Positions 43,574 through 52,332 of a stretch of DNA of 64,000 bases are shown here, piece by piece (position 1 is the first letter of the stretch; each line of letters starts with the position of its first letter). Below the pieces are notes generated by a model. The model ran no database searches, was not told where the DNA came from, and worked only from the letters and a program-made list of their open reading frames with translations. The stretch is taken from positions 1,645,478 through 1,709,477 of the forward strand of contig NC_018012.1 of the NCBI RefSeq assembly GCF_000227745.2. The letters are read 5' to 3'. Origin of the DNA: Thiocystis violascens DSM 198 (GTDB lineage Bacteria; Pseudomonadota; Gammaproteobacteria; Chromatiales; Chromatiaceae). The translations under genes were made by a program, and so were the position numbers.

Positions 43574-46208
43574 ATCCCAACTCCCTCAAAAAACCATCTA
43601 ACCGACCTTTCACCGTATCGCGCTTTACCTCGATATTCCGCAGCGTCAACTGATACTTCTCCCACCAGCTTTCCAGCAAGGCCATGAACCACCCCATCTG
43701 CTCATCCGCATACCGGGACAACTGCCCATTCAAATCATCCCGAATCATCTCCAGCACCAAATCCCGCGCCTCTCCATCGGACAGTGCATCCCTTGCCTCC
43801 ATCAACCTTTCGACAAGCCTCGCCTTGAGCACCTTCAGCACCTTCCTTGCCTCGGTCAGATCCTTCTTGATCTGCTCCCAGGGCGCGAGCAGGGCATCGA
43901 TCTCCGCGATCTCCAGGAGGACGGGGCCGGTTTGCGCCTCCAGCCGCACCAGCTCCGACTCCAATTCCCTCGTGTCCTGGCCGAGCTTGCGCCGGGCGGC
44001 GATCGATCCCTGATCCTTCACGCCGGGACCGCGCTTGAGGAACCGGATCCGGTCCAGCGGATCCCGGATCCGGGCCTTGAGACTCTTGCGCAGATCGTCC
44101 TGCTCCCTGGCGTAGTTGCTCTCCTTGCCGTCGTAGTCCTCGGCGCTGTCCTCCAGGTGCTCGCCGCGCTCGAATGCCTCCTTCTCCCCCTTCAGACGCT
44201 CGATCTCCGCCTCGGCCGCCGCAAGCTCCTCCAGGAACTCGGGGATGAGGCGCGGGACGATCTTGTGCTCCAGCGGCTTGAAGTCGTCGGCCTGGGTGTC
44301 GTCGTCGCCCTCAATGAAGTCGCGAATCGTCTCGACCCAGCCGTCGATGAGGCCGGTAAAGCCCTGGGCGCTGATGGTCTTCAGCTCGTCATAGGCATGG
44401 TTCCACCAACTGGCGGTGACCCCGGCGATCTTGAAGCGATCGAGCAGACCGACCGGAACCAGGTCCTGCTCGAAGCTTTCGAGCAAGGTGGCGCGCAGGT
44501 CCATCAGGCTGTGGGTCTCGGGCAGGGCGGCCAGGCGGTCCCGGTTGTCGGTCCACCATCCCGCGAAGGCCCTGGTCAATTCCGCCCGGCGGGCCTGCAC
44601 CCCGGCATCGGTCTCGATCAGGCGGCGCAGGTCCGACCGCTTGGTGAGCGAGGGAGCAAAGTCGACATAGCGTTCATCCCGATCGACGAAGACGGCTGCG
44701 GGGTCGAAGCCGCAGGCCGCGAGCAGCGCCCGCTGGTCCGCGATCTCGGCGCGGGGCACGCCGCCGAGCAGGTGGGCGCGCACGTCCTGTGGCTCCGGCG
44801 GCGGGGCGTTGTCGGCGTAGCGGCGGATGTTGAGGTTGCCGCCGTTCGCCTGGATCTCGGCGAGGTCGACGACCTGGGAGTAGCCGGGGATGGTCTCGAA
44901 GCGCTGGTAGGTGCGGACGATCTTCTCGGCGTGCTCGGGGCGCAGATAGTTCTGGGCGCGGCCCGCCTCGAAGTCGGCGTCGGCGTTGATGAAGAGCACC
45001 TTGCCGCGCCGCTCGGACGGCTTGGCATGGCGGTTCTGGCGCAGGATGAGGATGCAGGCCGGGATGCCGGTGCCGTAGAAGAGGTTCGGCCCCAGTCCGA
45101 TGACCGCCTCGATCAGATCCTCGTCGAGGAAACCCTGGCGGATCTCGCCCTCCCGTCCGCCCCGGAAGAGCACGCCGTGCGGGGCGACCGAGGCCAGCAG
45201 ACCCTGCGGACGCAGCACCGCGTGCATGTGCTGGATGAACATCAGCTCGGCCTTCTTGCCGCTCTCCGGGCAGAAGCCGTAACGGAAGCGCTCGGGAAAC
45301 TCCATGCCCTCGCGGCTGTAGTTGATGCCGAAGGGCGGATTGGATAGGACTAGGTCGAAGCGGCGCAGACTGCCCCGGTCCAGGTGTTTGGGGTGGGCCA
45401 GGGTGTCGTCGTTGTGGATCTCGGCCTTGGAGATCCCGTTGAGGATCATGTTCATCTTGCACACGACCCAGGCCGAGCCGCTGGAGTCCTGCCCGTGGAG
45501 GAAGAGGTTGCGACCGTCGCCGCCGTGCTCCTCGACGTGACGCTTGGAGAAGATGAGCATGCCGCCCGAGCCGCAGGCGGGGTCGTAGATCTCCTGCCCC
45601 TCGCGGGGATCGAGGAGGCGCACCATCATGCGCACCACATCGCGGGGGGTATAAAAGTCCCCGCCCTTGCGCCCGCCGGCCTCCGCGAACATGTAGATCA
45701 GATACTCGTAGGCCGAACCGAGCAGGTCGGCGTGCTCGAAGTCGCCGTTGCGCAGGCGGTATTTGCCGAAATGGCGGATGAGTGCGCGCAGCTTCTGGTC
45801 GCTGAGCGAACTGTCGCCGACCTTACGGGTGAAGTCGATGTGCTCCATCACGCCGGCGAGCATGCGGTTCTCGTCGGCCAGTTCGCCCAGCGCCTTGTTC
45901 AGTCCGTCGCCGACCGCCGTGTGCAGGTGGTCGTTGATCTCCTTCCAGCGTGACCGCTTGGGGACGAAGAAGTCGTCGTACAGGTTCGGGTCTTCGGCGG
46001 TCTCCTCGATTTGCTCGGGCGTCGCCCCGTCGGCCAGTTCGGCCGCCATGAGGCGCTCGCGCTCTTCGTCGAAGACGTCGGAGCAGCGTTTGAGGAACAG
46101 CATGCCGAAGATGAAGTCACGGAATTCGGCATGGTCCATCTTGCCGCGCAGGATGTCGGCCGCGCCGTAGAGGTGGCGTTCGAGCTTGGGGAGGGTCAGT
46201 TTTGCCAC
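43563..46208 (-). CDS. hsdM: Type I DNA methyltransferase subunit M
   Basis: N6-adenine methyltransferase, 881 residues from a GTG at 46208 (VAKLTLPKLERHLYGAADIL); sequence further upstream in frame belongs to other genes. SAM motif DPACGSGGMLIFSKR and catalytic FDLVLSNPPFGINYSR are intact; FYTPRDVVRMMVRLLDPREG precedes. After about residue 560 a long charged helical region (EIERLKGEKEAFERGEHLED) makes it longer than the 500-residue EcoKI-type HsdM, as in other long HsdM variants that carry such extensions. Confidence 0.93.
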   Translation of the reverse strand: MAKLTLPKLERHLYGAADILRGKMDHAEFRDFIFGMLFLKRCSDVFDEERERLMAAELADGATPEQIEETAEDPNLYDDFFVPKRSRWKEINDHLHTAVGDGLNKALGELADENRMLAGVMEHIDFTRKVGDSSLSDQKLRALIRHFGKYRLRNGDFEHADLLGSAYEYLIYMFAEAGGRKGGDFYTPRDVVRMMVRLLDPREGQEIYDPACGSGGMLIFSKRHVEEHGGDGRNLFLHGQDSSGSAWVVCKMNMILNGISKAEIHNDDTLAHPKHLDRGSLRRFDLVLSNPPFGINYSREGMEFPERFRYGFCPESGKKAELMFIQHMHAVLRPQGLLASVAPHGVLFRGGREGEIRQGFLDEDLIEAVIGLGPNLFYGTGIPACILILRQNRHAKPSERRGKVLFINADADFEAGRAQNYLRPEHAEKIVRTYQRFETIPGYSQVVDLAEIQANGGNLNIRRYADNAPPPEPQDVRAHLLGGVPRAEIADQRALLAACGFDPAAVFVDRDERYVDFAPSLTKRSDLRRLIETDAGVQARRAELTRAFAGWWTDNRDRLAALPETHSLMDLRATLLESFEQDLVPVGLLDRFKIAGVTASWWNHAYDELKTISAQGFTGLIDGWVETIRDFIEGDDDTQADDFKPLEHKIVPRLIPEFLEELAAAEAEIERLKGEKEAFERGEHLEDSAEDYDGKESNYAREQDDLRKSLKARIRDPLDRIRFLKRGPGVKDQGSIAARRKLGQDTRELESELVRLEAQTGPVLLEIAEIDALLAPWEQIKKDLTEARKVLKVLKARLVERLMEARDALSDGEARDLVLEMIRDDLNGQLSRYADEQMGWFMALLESWWEKYQLTLRNIEVKRDTVKGRLDGFLRELGYVG

Positions 46209-46393
46209 GCGGGATCCTGTGCTGTGGATTGCTTGCCGTCGATAGGGGCACCGTGACGCGCGCAGTACTCGCGGATCAGAACCTCGATCATATTCGCGAG
46301 ACTGCGCCGCTCCTGCTCGGCGATGGTGCGCAGCCCTTCTTTCACGGCCGGCTGGATTCGCACGGTTAGGGTCGTCGTCTTGGTTTCCGGCAT
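46196..46393 (-). CDS. Ribbon-helix-helix protein at the head of the type I operon
   Basis: 65 residues: a basic beta strand (TKTTTLTVRIQPAVKEGLR) and two helices (IAEQERRSLANMIEVLIREY), a CopG/Arc-like fold. It overlaps the hsdM start by 13 bases, so it is the first gene of the restriction operon and may repress its promoter in the 80-bp gap to the divergent gene at 46474. Confidence 0.75.
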   Translation of the reverse strand: MPETKTTTLTVRIQPAVKEGLRTIAEQERRSLANMIEVLIREYCARHGAPIDGKQSTAQDPAWQN

Positions 46394-46473
46394 CGTGTGT
46401 CCTTGGTGGCTGTCTGGCCTTCGAATGTACGACGGATATACTACGGGGAATCCGACCGACAGGGAATGTAAGC
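46394..46473. promoter_or_regulatory. Divergent promoter region, type I operon / unknown operon
   Basis: 80 bases between divergent starts. A good sigma-70 -10 box (tatact, 46437-46442) lies on the plus strand about 30 bases before the ATG at 46474. gtacgacggatatactacg contains imperfect symmetry that could bind the ribbon-helix-helix protein. No -35 element is clear. Confidence 0.45.
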
Positions 46474-47664
46474 ATGGCCAGCCAATACCAACACCGCCAG
46501 TTCTTCCGCCGGGTGCCGAATGCCCTGCTGGCCCAGTATTTCGAGCGCAAGGCGGTCGATTTGGGCGTGGACTTCGGGACGCTGTCCGAGACGGGCGTGG
46601 ATCCCGTGTTTGAAGCCTTCACAGCCCTCGCCGAGCACGAGCAGGCGGTCATGGAGGCGGACTTTCTGGACATCAACGCACTAGCCTGTGACGGGGGCAT
46701 CGCGGCGTTGCTCAACGAGGCAGCCTTCTATCGGGACGAGACCTTCGTGGGCGCGATTGAGGCGGTCGACGGTTATCACGGCAAGTCGATGTGGGCCTTC
46801 CTCAATCGGCCGGAATACTGGAGAGGGGCCGCCTCGCTGCTGCACGCCGATAACATCAGCGTCAGCTTCTGGAATAAGCGCAACGGCTTGCCGCCGGTGC
46901 CGCCGAACGTCGAGCATGAGGACATCGAGCGGCTCGAACGGGCCATCAGCCACTACTTCAACAAGACCGAGGGGCGTGGTCGCAACTGCAAGGTCGAGCC
47001 CTATCGAAAGGTGAAGACAGGGAAGGAGTATTTCTTCGCTTATCCCGAGGACTACGGTCAGTCTGGTGTCGAGTGGGAGCGCAGCCGGCTGACCACGCGC
47101 TCCCGCCATCCCGCCTTCGAGATCATCTTCGTCTACTGCGAGGCGGAAGGCTCCCTGGACATCTATGCACCCAAGAACACCAAGGCGGTGGCGGAACTGC
47201 GACGGATTTTCGCGAGGACCATCCTGAAGCTGAACGCCCTGCCCGACGGCAGGATCGACAATCGCGTCTATGACCTGGACTTGCTGGCGGATCCCAGCTT
47301 CGAGTTCCAGTTTCCGGTCGGGTCCGGGATTCGGGACGCTGTTGTGACCCGACTGCGTCTGACGTTGAGGTACGCGCGGGAGCAACGGCTCGTATTGGAG
47401 GCGAACACCCAGCGGAACCGGAAGGCTGTTTACGATCTATTGGCGCAATTGAATCCGCCTCCCTACTTCGTCAACCAAGCGTCCATCAAGGTGATGTTCC
47501 ACCCCGAACCCGGAAAGCGGTCGTCGAGCAAGACCTTCGCCATCAGTTATCCCAACTCCTGCAACCTGAATCACGACGGCAAGGACGACCTCATCCGGAA
47601 CATGCTGGCGGCTTCGGGCATCGAGCCGCGCGTGCCGAGCGGCGACGGCGACGGCGACGCATGA
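46474..47664 (+). CDS. Unknown protein, first gene of a two-gene operon
   Basis: 396 residues; I do not recognise a family with certainty. No membrane segments or signal peptide. The middle contains AISHYFNKTEGRGRNCKVEP and YRKVKTGKEYFFAYPEDYGQ, then an HPAFEIIFVYCEAEGSLDIY strand-rich core. The C-terminus has VNQASIKVMFHPEPGKRSSS and a DGKDDLIRNMLAASGIEP tail. Codon use is like its neighbours and the frame is intact. It overlaps the next gene by four bases, so the two proteins probably work together. Divergent from the restriction operon, which suggests a defence or nucleic-acid role (inference). Confidence 0.6.
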   Translation: MASQYQHRQFFRRVPNALLAQYFERKAVDLGVDFGTLSETGVDPVFEAFTALAEHEQAVMEADFLDINALACDGGIAALLNEAAFYRDETFVGAIEAVDGYHGKSMWAFLNRPEYWRGAASLLHADNISVSFWNKRNGLPPVPPNVEHEDIERLERAISHYFNKTEGRGRNCKVEPYRKVKTGKEYFFAYPEDYGQSGVEWERSRLTTRSRHPAFEIIFVYCEAEGSLDIYAPKNTKAVAELRRIFARTILKLNALPDGRIDNRVYDLDLLADPSFEFQFPVGSGIRDAVVTRLRLTLRYAREQRLVLEANTQRNRKAVYDLLAQLNPPPYFVNQASIKVMFHPEPGKRSSSKTFAISYPNSCNLNHDGKDDLIRNMLAASGIEPRVPSGDGDGDA

Positions 47665-48467
47665 GCCTGAACGACGTCTTGCTGTCGCTGCTGGAGCCGG
47701 TCGGTACCGCTGGGGGCATCCACTTCGTCACCTGGGACATGGCCCAGCAGTGGCCCGAGCACGCCTTGGACAGCTTGTTGCGGACGGGGGTGCTCGTCCC
47801 CGCCAAGCCAGCGGAATCCGTGGAATGCAGGATATGCGTGGAGCACTGTGACTTGGACGTTCATCCGGTGCCGGGGCGCGATGGCGACCCTTCTCGGATC
47901 TTCGCCATCTGCGAGGATCCGGACATGCAGGACCAGATCGGTCCTATCCTGATCCCACCGGAGCGGCTGCGGCAGTGGAAGGTGGCGCCACTTCAACTGG
48001 CGAGAGTGGTTGCCGATCTCCTGGCGGTCGACAGTCAGATCGAGGATCGACACGGACAGACCGATATCCGAATCGGTATGCTCAAGGGCAGGAAAGGGCG
48101 GCGCTGGCTGTCGCTGAACAAGTCGCCTCTGACCCTGGAGGTGAACGGCCATCAGGTATCCTTGGCCGAACTGCTCTTCTTTGAAGACGAGGCGCTCATG
48201 ATCGACAGGGAGCGCATCGATCAACTGCTCGATACGGTGCCCAGCAGTCCTGGCAAGGCGTATCGGCCATCGACGGAGAAACGGGAAACCCGGAAGCGGG
48301 CGTCCGAGGCCATGTATGAAGATTGGCGCGACGCCTATCGCAAGCTGCGCCGCCAGCATCCCAGCTCCGCGAGTCATCCGGATACCTGGATATCGCAACG
48401 GATCGCCAAGCTCCCCATCGCGCAGGGACGGGATCCCGAGACTATCCGCAAGAACATGAAGCCGTGA
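47661..48467 (+). CDS. Unknown protein with winged-helix and Cys-pair motif, second gene of operon
   Basis: 268 residues. The N-terminus (HFVTWDMAQQWPEHALDSLL, RTGVLVPA) looks like a winged helix. VECRICVEHCDLDVHPV carries CxxC...C residues that may bind zinc, with another Cys in RIFAICEDPD. A middle LIPPERLRQWKVAPLQLARV block and a C-terminal helix-turn-helix-like region (RKLRRQHPSSASHPDTWISQ, RIAKLPIAQGRDPETIRKN) follow. I recall similar paired uncharacterised proteins on mobile elements, but no function. Start is ATG in an ATGA overlap. Confidence 0.6.
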   Translation: MSLNDVLLSLLEPVGTAGGIHFVTWDMAQQWPEHALDSLLRTGVLVPAKPAESVECRICVEHCDLDVHPVPGRDGDPSRIFAICEDPDMQDQIGPILIPPERLRQWKVAPLQLARVVADLLAVDSQIEDRHGQTDIRIGMLKGRKGRRWLSLNKSPLTLEVNGHQVSLAELLFFEDEALMIDRERIDQLLDTVPSSPGKAYRPSTEKRETRKRASEAMYEDWRDAYRKLRRQHPSSASHPDTWISQRIAKLPIAQGRDPETIRKNMKP

Positions 48468-48589
48468 GAAAGTTGGGCGGAAAGTTTTCGCCCAGCCGCC
48501 CTCCTTGCCTAGCGCGGGTTCCACGCTGGATGCCACTCCTCACAGTCGCACTATTCGCCCAGCACAGAAACGCCTAATTGATTGACGAT

Positions 48590-48607
48590 AAAGGCTTTGA
48601 AGCCTTT
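48590..48607. terminator. Rho-independent terminator-like hairpin
   Basis: aaaggctt-tg-aagccttt followed by a short T-rich run, about 120 bases after the two-gene operon. The sequence is symmetrical enough to act on either strand. Confidence 0.5.
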
Positions 48608-48691
48608 TCAACAATGTCAGCACGGGCGTTTCATCGCCCAAATCGCCCACCTAGTCTGCCTCTCGAACGATCCAAAGACGCTTCGAGAGGT

Positions 48692-48940
48692 ATGACAATG
48701 ACCCGCACGATCCTTCGACTCCCCGCCGTCCTGCGTGAGCGTGGCCGCTCGCGCAGCGCCCATTATCTCGACATTCAGGAAGGTCTCTTCACGCATCCGG
48801 TTTCCATTGGTGCCAGAGCTGTTGGCTGGCCTTCGGATGAAGTCGCGGCGCTGAACGCGGCCCGCATCGCCGGCAAAACCGACGCGCAGATCCGCGCCCT
48901 GGTCATCGCGCTCGAAGCCGCGCGCAAGATGGCGGCTTGA
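48692..48940 (+). CDS. AlpA-family regulator
   Basis: 82 residues, MerR/AlpA-like winged helix: RTILRLPAVLRERGRSRSAH, YLDIQEGLFTHPVSIGARAV and GWPSDEVAALNAARIAGKTD. AlpA proteins activate excision or replication genes in P4-like islands. It sits 11 bases before the primase gene and heads the replication operon. Start taken at MTMTR with AGAGG upstream. Confidence 0.88.
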   Translation: MTMTRTILRLPAVLRERGRSRSAHYLDIQEGLFTHPVSIGARAVGWPSDEVAALNAARIAGKTDAQIRALVIALEAARKMAA

Positions 48941-48951
48941 CGGGGACGCAC

Positions 48952-49857
48952 ATGAACACATCCAACTGGCAGGCGATCGACGCCTTCGGCGAGGCCATGG
49001 CCGCCGCCGGTCTCGGGCAACCCGAGATCATCGCGGACGGCAAGCTGCATCGCTTCCGCACTCCCGACGACAAGGCCGGCAAGCAATCGGGCTGGTACCT
49101 GGTCCATCTCGACCGGCTGCCCGCCGGGGCCTTTGGCTCCTGGAAGACGGGCGAATCACAGACTTGGTGCGCTAAATCCAGGGAGGAACAGACCCCGGCC
49201 GAGCGCGCTGACCTCCGCGCTCTGGTGGACGAGGCCCGGCGCCAGCATCAGGCCGAGCGTGACCAGCAACAGCGCGCTGCCGCGAGCCGCGCACTGGGAA
49301 TCTGGAACCGTTGCACACCAGCTCCTGCGGATCATCCGTATCTGATCGCTAAGGCGATCAGCGCGCACGGCGCACGGCTGGACCGTCACGGTAACCTGGT
49401 GATCCCCGCGACCGACGGCGAGACCCTGACCACGCTGCAATTCATCGCGCCGGACGGGAGCAAGCGGTTTCTCTCGGGCGGGCGGATCGCGGGGTGCTGG
49501 TTTGGCATTCAGAGCCGGAAGCCTGAGCCGATCCTGATCGGCGAGGGTTTCGCGACCCTGGCGACGCTGCATGAGGAGACCGGCGCCCCGGCGGTGATCG
49601 CCTTCAACGCGACCAATCTCCTGGCCGTAGCCAAGGCGATGCGCAGTTTGAACCCGCGCGACGAGATCCTGATCTGCGGGGACGACGACCGGTGGACCGA
49701 GGGCAATCCGGGCCGGAGCAAGGCGCGGGCGGCGGCGTTGGCGATCGGCGCCAAGGTGCTGATGCCGGACTTCAGTGGACTGGATCTGGGCAGCCGTCCA
49801 ACGGACTGGAACGATTGGTTTCGGCTGCAACAAGCGGCCAGGGGGGTGGCGGCATGA
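48952..49857 (+). CDS. TOPRIM-domain primase-like protein
   Basis: 301 residues. An N-terminal DUF7146/zinc-free primase-like region (FRTPDDKAGKQSGWYLVHLD, GSWKTGE) and a TOPRIM fold with PILIGEGFATLATLHEETG (catalytic Glu) and DEILICGDDD (DxD) are visible. It should make RNA primers for island replication with the adjoining helicase. The stop overlaps the helicase start (ATGA). Start at MNTSNW. Confidence 0.85.
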   Translation: MNTSNWQAIDAFGEAMAAAGLGQPEIIADGKLHRFRTPDDKAGKQSGWYLVHLDRLPAGAFGSWKTGESQTWCAKSREEQTPAERADLRALVDEARRQHQAERDQQQRAAASRALGIWNRCTPAPADHPYLIAKAISAHGARLDRHGNLVIPATDGETLTTLQFIAPDGSKRFLSGGRIAGCWFGIQSRKPEPILIGEGFATLATLHEETGAPAVIAFNATNLLAVAKAMRSLNPRDEILICGDDDRWTEGNPGRSKARAAALAIGAKVLMPDFSGLDLGSRPTDWNDWFRLQQAARGVAA

Positions 49858-51872
49858 GCCAGAACCGCAAACTCAAGCCGCGCCGGGGCATCCGCATCAA
49901 AGCGATTCCAGAGACCGTCCAGGCCGATCTGGTCCCAATGGTCGATTCAGAAACACCAGAATCAGACGCTACCCCAGTCAATGACGCTACCGCGCTGAAT
50001 CAGGAGCCGAAAACCGGTAGCGTCGGCGAGAGTCCCGACACGTTACCGACGCGACCAGCCGATATCCTCGATGGGGCGATCAATCCGGCGACGGATCCGC
50101 CGGGTGAGGATGAAACCCTGGTCGAGTGTCCACCAATCGCGACCGAATGCCCCTGCTGGCGCGTCTATCTTGACTGGTGGCAGGCGGGTCAGGACAAGCG
50201 CCGGCCGGGCGTCTATTACCATGGCCGCGACAAAAACGAGTTGGGCGAAGCGGTCCGCACCGACGAATGGCTGTGTGGACCGCTGATCCTGGAGGCGACC
50301 ACCTTCGACCGTCGCAATGAGTCATTCGGGCGTCTGCTGCGGTTTCGGGATGTGCGTGGGAATTGGCACGAATGGAACATGCCGATGCACCTGCTGCGCG
50401 GCTCCTGCGAGGAACTGCGCGGCGAGTTGCTGGACCTGGGGCTGGAGATCAACCCGAACTCACGCGGCAAGCTGGCCAACTATCTGCTGCACAAGGCGCC
50501 CAAGCGCGAAGTGACGGCGGCGCTGTCGCTGGGCTGGCACGACGACACCTTCGTGCTGCCGGATGTCTCGATCGGGACCGAGGCGATCCGCTTCCAATCC
50601 GAGACGGCCACGGTGGCGGACTTCGACCAGCGCGGCACCCTCCTGGACTGGCAGACCCAGGTCTGCGCGCTCGCGCGTGGCAACACCAGTCTGACGCTGG
50701 CGATCTCGGCGGCCCTGGCCGGACCCCTGCTGGCACGGGTCCACGTCGAATCCTGCGGGCTCCATCTCTATGGTGAGTCATCGGGTGGCAAGACGACCGC
50801 CTTGCAGGCCGCCGTCTCGGTCTGGGGCTCGCGCGACCTGCTGCGCACCTGGCGCGGCACGGGCAATGGGCTGGAGGCCGCGGCGGCGGAATCGACCGAT
50901 ACCCTGCTGGCGCTCGACGAGATCAACGAGGCCGATGGCAAGGAGATCGGCAGCATCGTCTATGCGCTGGCGAACGGGCGCGGCAAGTCGCGCGCCAACC
51001 GCTCGGGCGGCGCCCGGCGCATCGCCCGCTGGCGCACGGTGGTCCTCTCCAGCGGCGAGAAGACCCTGGAGGCGCGAATGCTCGAATCCGGTGCCCGTCA
51101 CCATGCCGGTCAGGATGTGCGTCTGCTGAATCTGCCCGCCGATGGACGCCGCTACGGCACCTTCGACGAGATCCACGGGCGCGACTCGGCGCGTGCCTTC
51201 GCCGACGAGATCAAGACCGCCAGCGCGCGCTGCTACGGGACGGCGGGGCGCGCCTTCGTGCAGTTCCTCGTCGCGCATCTGAGCGAGGACTACGGGGCCA
51301 TGGTCAAGGCCCTGACCGATCGCATGCCGACCCTGGAGGGCCAGGAGGCACGCGCGGCCCGGCAGTTCGCCTTGATCGGCACGGCGGGTGAGCTGGCGAC
51401 CCAGGCCGGGATCACCGGCTGGGAGCCGGGCGCGGCGACCAAGGCGGCGACCGATGCCTTCCTGGTGTGGCGGGACGCGCGCGGCAGCGGCAATGCCGAG
51501 GCGTCGAAGATCCTGGACGCCATTCGCGATTTTATCGAGCGGTATGGCGATACCCGCTTCACCGCTGTCGACGACCGCGATGGTCGGCTGCTGCGTGGTG
51601 AGCGCGCGGGGTACACCAAGGTGATCGAGGGGCGGTTGGCGTACCTGCTGACACCCGGTGGACTCGGCGAGGCGATCAAGGGCTTCGACCGCAAGCGCGC
51701 GCTCGACGTGCTGGCGTCTGCCGGCTGGTTGCTGGGCAAGGCGGGGTCGAAGGGCGAACGGCGTCTCCAATGCAAGATCGATGGTCGCAACGTCGGTCTC
51801 TACGCCATTTGCCTGCCGGATGACGAGCAGGACGGCGACGACGCCACCGACAAACGCCGGGAGGCCGCTTGA
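49854..51872 (+). CDS. DUF927 replicative helicase
   Basis: 672 residues. A variable 110-residue N-terminus is followed by a DUF927 superfamily-III-like helicase: LHLYGESSGGKTTALQAAVS (Walker A) about residue 305, TLLALDEINEADGKEIGSIV (Walker B) about 350, and sensor ARWRTVVLSSGEKTLEARM near 395. The C-terminal part (DDRDGRLLRGERAGYTKVIE) is a winged-helix-like tail. It is the replication helicase of satellite-type islands, coupled to the primase by a four-base overlap. Intact. Confidence 0.88.
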   Translation: MSQNRKLKPRRGIRIKAIPETVQADLVPMVDSETPESDATPVNDATALNQEPKTGSVGESPDTLPTRPADILDGAINPATDPPGEDETLVECPPIATECPCWRVYLDWWQAGQDKRRPGVYYHGRDKNELGEAVRTDEWLCGPLILEATTFDRRNESFGRLLRFRDVRGNWHEWNMPMHLLRGSCEELRGELLDLGLEINPNSRGKLANYLLHKAPKREVTAALSLGWHDDTFVLPDVSIGTEAIRFQSETATVADFDQRGTLLDWQTQVCALARGNTSLTLAISAALAGPLLARVHVESCGLHLYGESSGGKTTALQAAVSVWGSRDLLRTWRGTGNGLEAAAAESTDTLLALDEINEADGKEIGSIVYALANGRGKSRANRSGGARRIARWRTVVLSSGEKTLEARMLESGARHHAGQDVRLLNLPADGRRYGTFDEIHGRDSARAFADEIKTASARCYGTAGRAFVQFLVAHLSEDYGAMVKALTDRMPTLEGQEARAARQFALIGTAGELATQAGITGWEPGAATKAATDAFLVWRDARGSGNAEASKILDAIRDFIERYGDTRFTAVDDRDGRLLRGERAGYTKVIEGRLAYLLTPGGLGEAIKGFDRKRALDVLASAGWLLGKAGSKGERRLQCKIDGRNVGLYAICLPDDEQDGDDATDKRREAA

Positions 51873-51873
51873 G

Positions 51874-52332
51874 ATGAGCCTGCTGGAACAGTTCACCGCA
51901 ACCGTCGAGGCCACACTCGGCGCTCGGGTCGCGTCGGTCGCGTCAGCGAGTCATCCGGACGCTACCGCTTATCCGCTTGCGGAACAAGACGGTCGCGTCG
52001 GTCGCACGAGTAGCGTCGAGCAAGGCGCATCCCGAGGTGCCGGTCATCTGCCACCCCTGACCGCCGATCAACGGGCGGATATCCGTGAGGTCATCGACGA
52101 GCGCGCGGCCATTCTGGAGTACGAAGCAGGAACGCCCCGCCCCGAGGCCGAGGCGCGGGCAGCAAACGCGATGCGAGTCTACCGCTATCGCCTGACCGAC
52201 CGGCCAGCGGACTGGTTGGTGATGATTGCGCCGGGCTGCGAGTTGGACGCGGCGCGGCGCACCTTGATCGCCCGCTTCGGGATCGAGCGACTGCTGGAGG
52301 TCCAGATCCATCGTCCGGAGGTAATGCCATGA
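51874..52332 (+). CDS. Island hypothetical protein
   Basis: 152 residues, no known family. The first 60 residues are low-complexity, and the rest (PPLTADQRADIREVIDERAA, EARAANAMRVYRYRLTDRPA, DWLVMIAPGCELDAARRTLI) is helical with a final ERLLEVQIHRP segment. ATG one base after the helicase stop; overlaps the next gene by four bases, hence co-expressed. Confidence 0.65.
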   Translation: MSLLEQFTATVEATLGARVASVASASHPDATAYPLAEQDGRVGRTSSVEQGASRGAGHLPPLTADQRADIREVIDERAAILEYEAGTPRPEAEARAANAMRVYRYRLTDRPADWLVMIAPGCELDAARRTLIARFGIERLLEVQIHRPEVMP

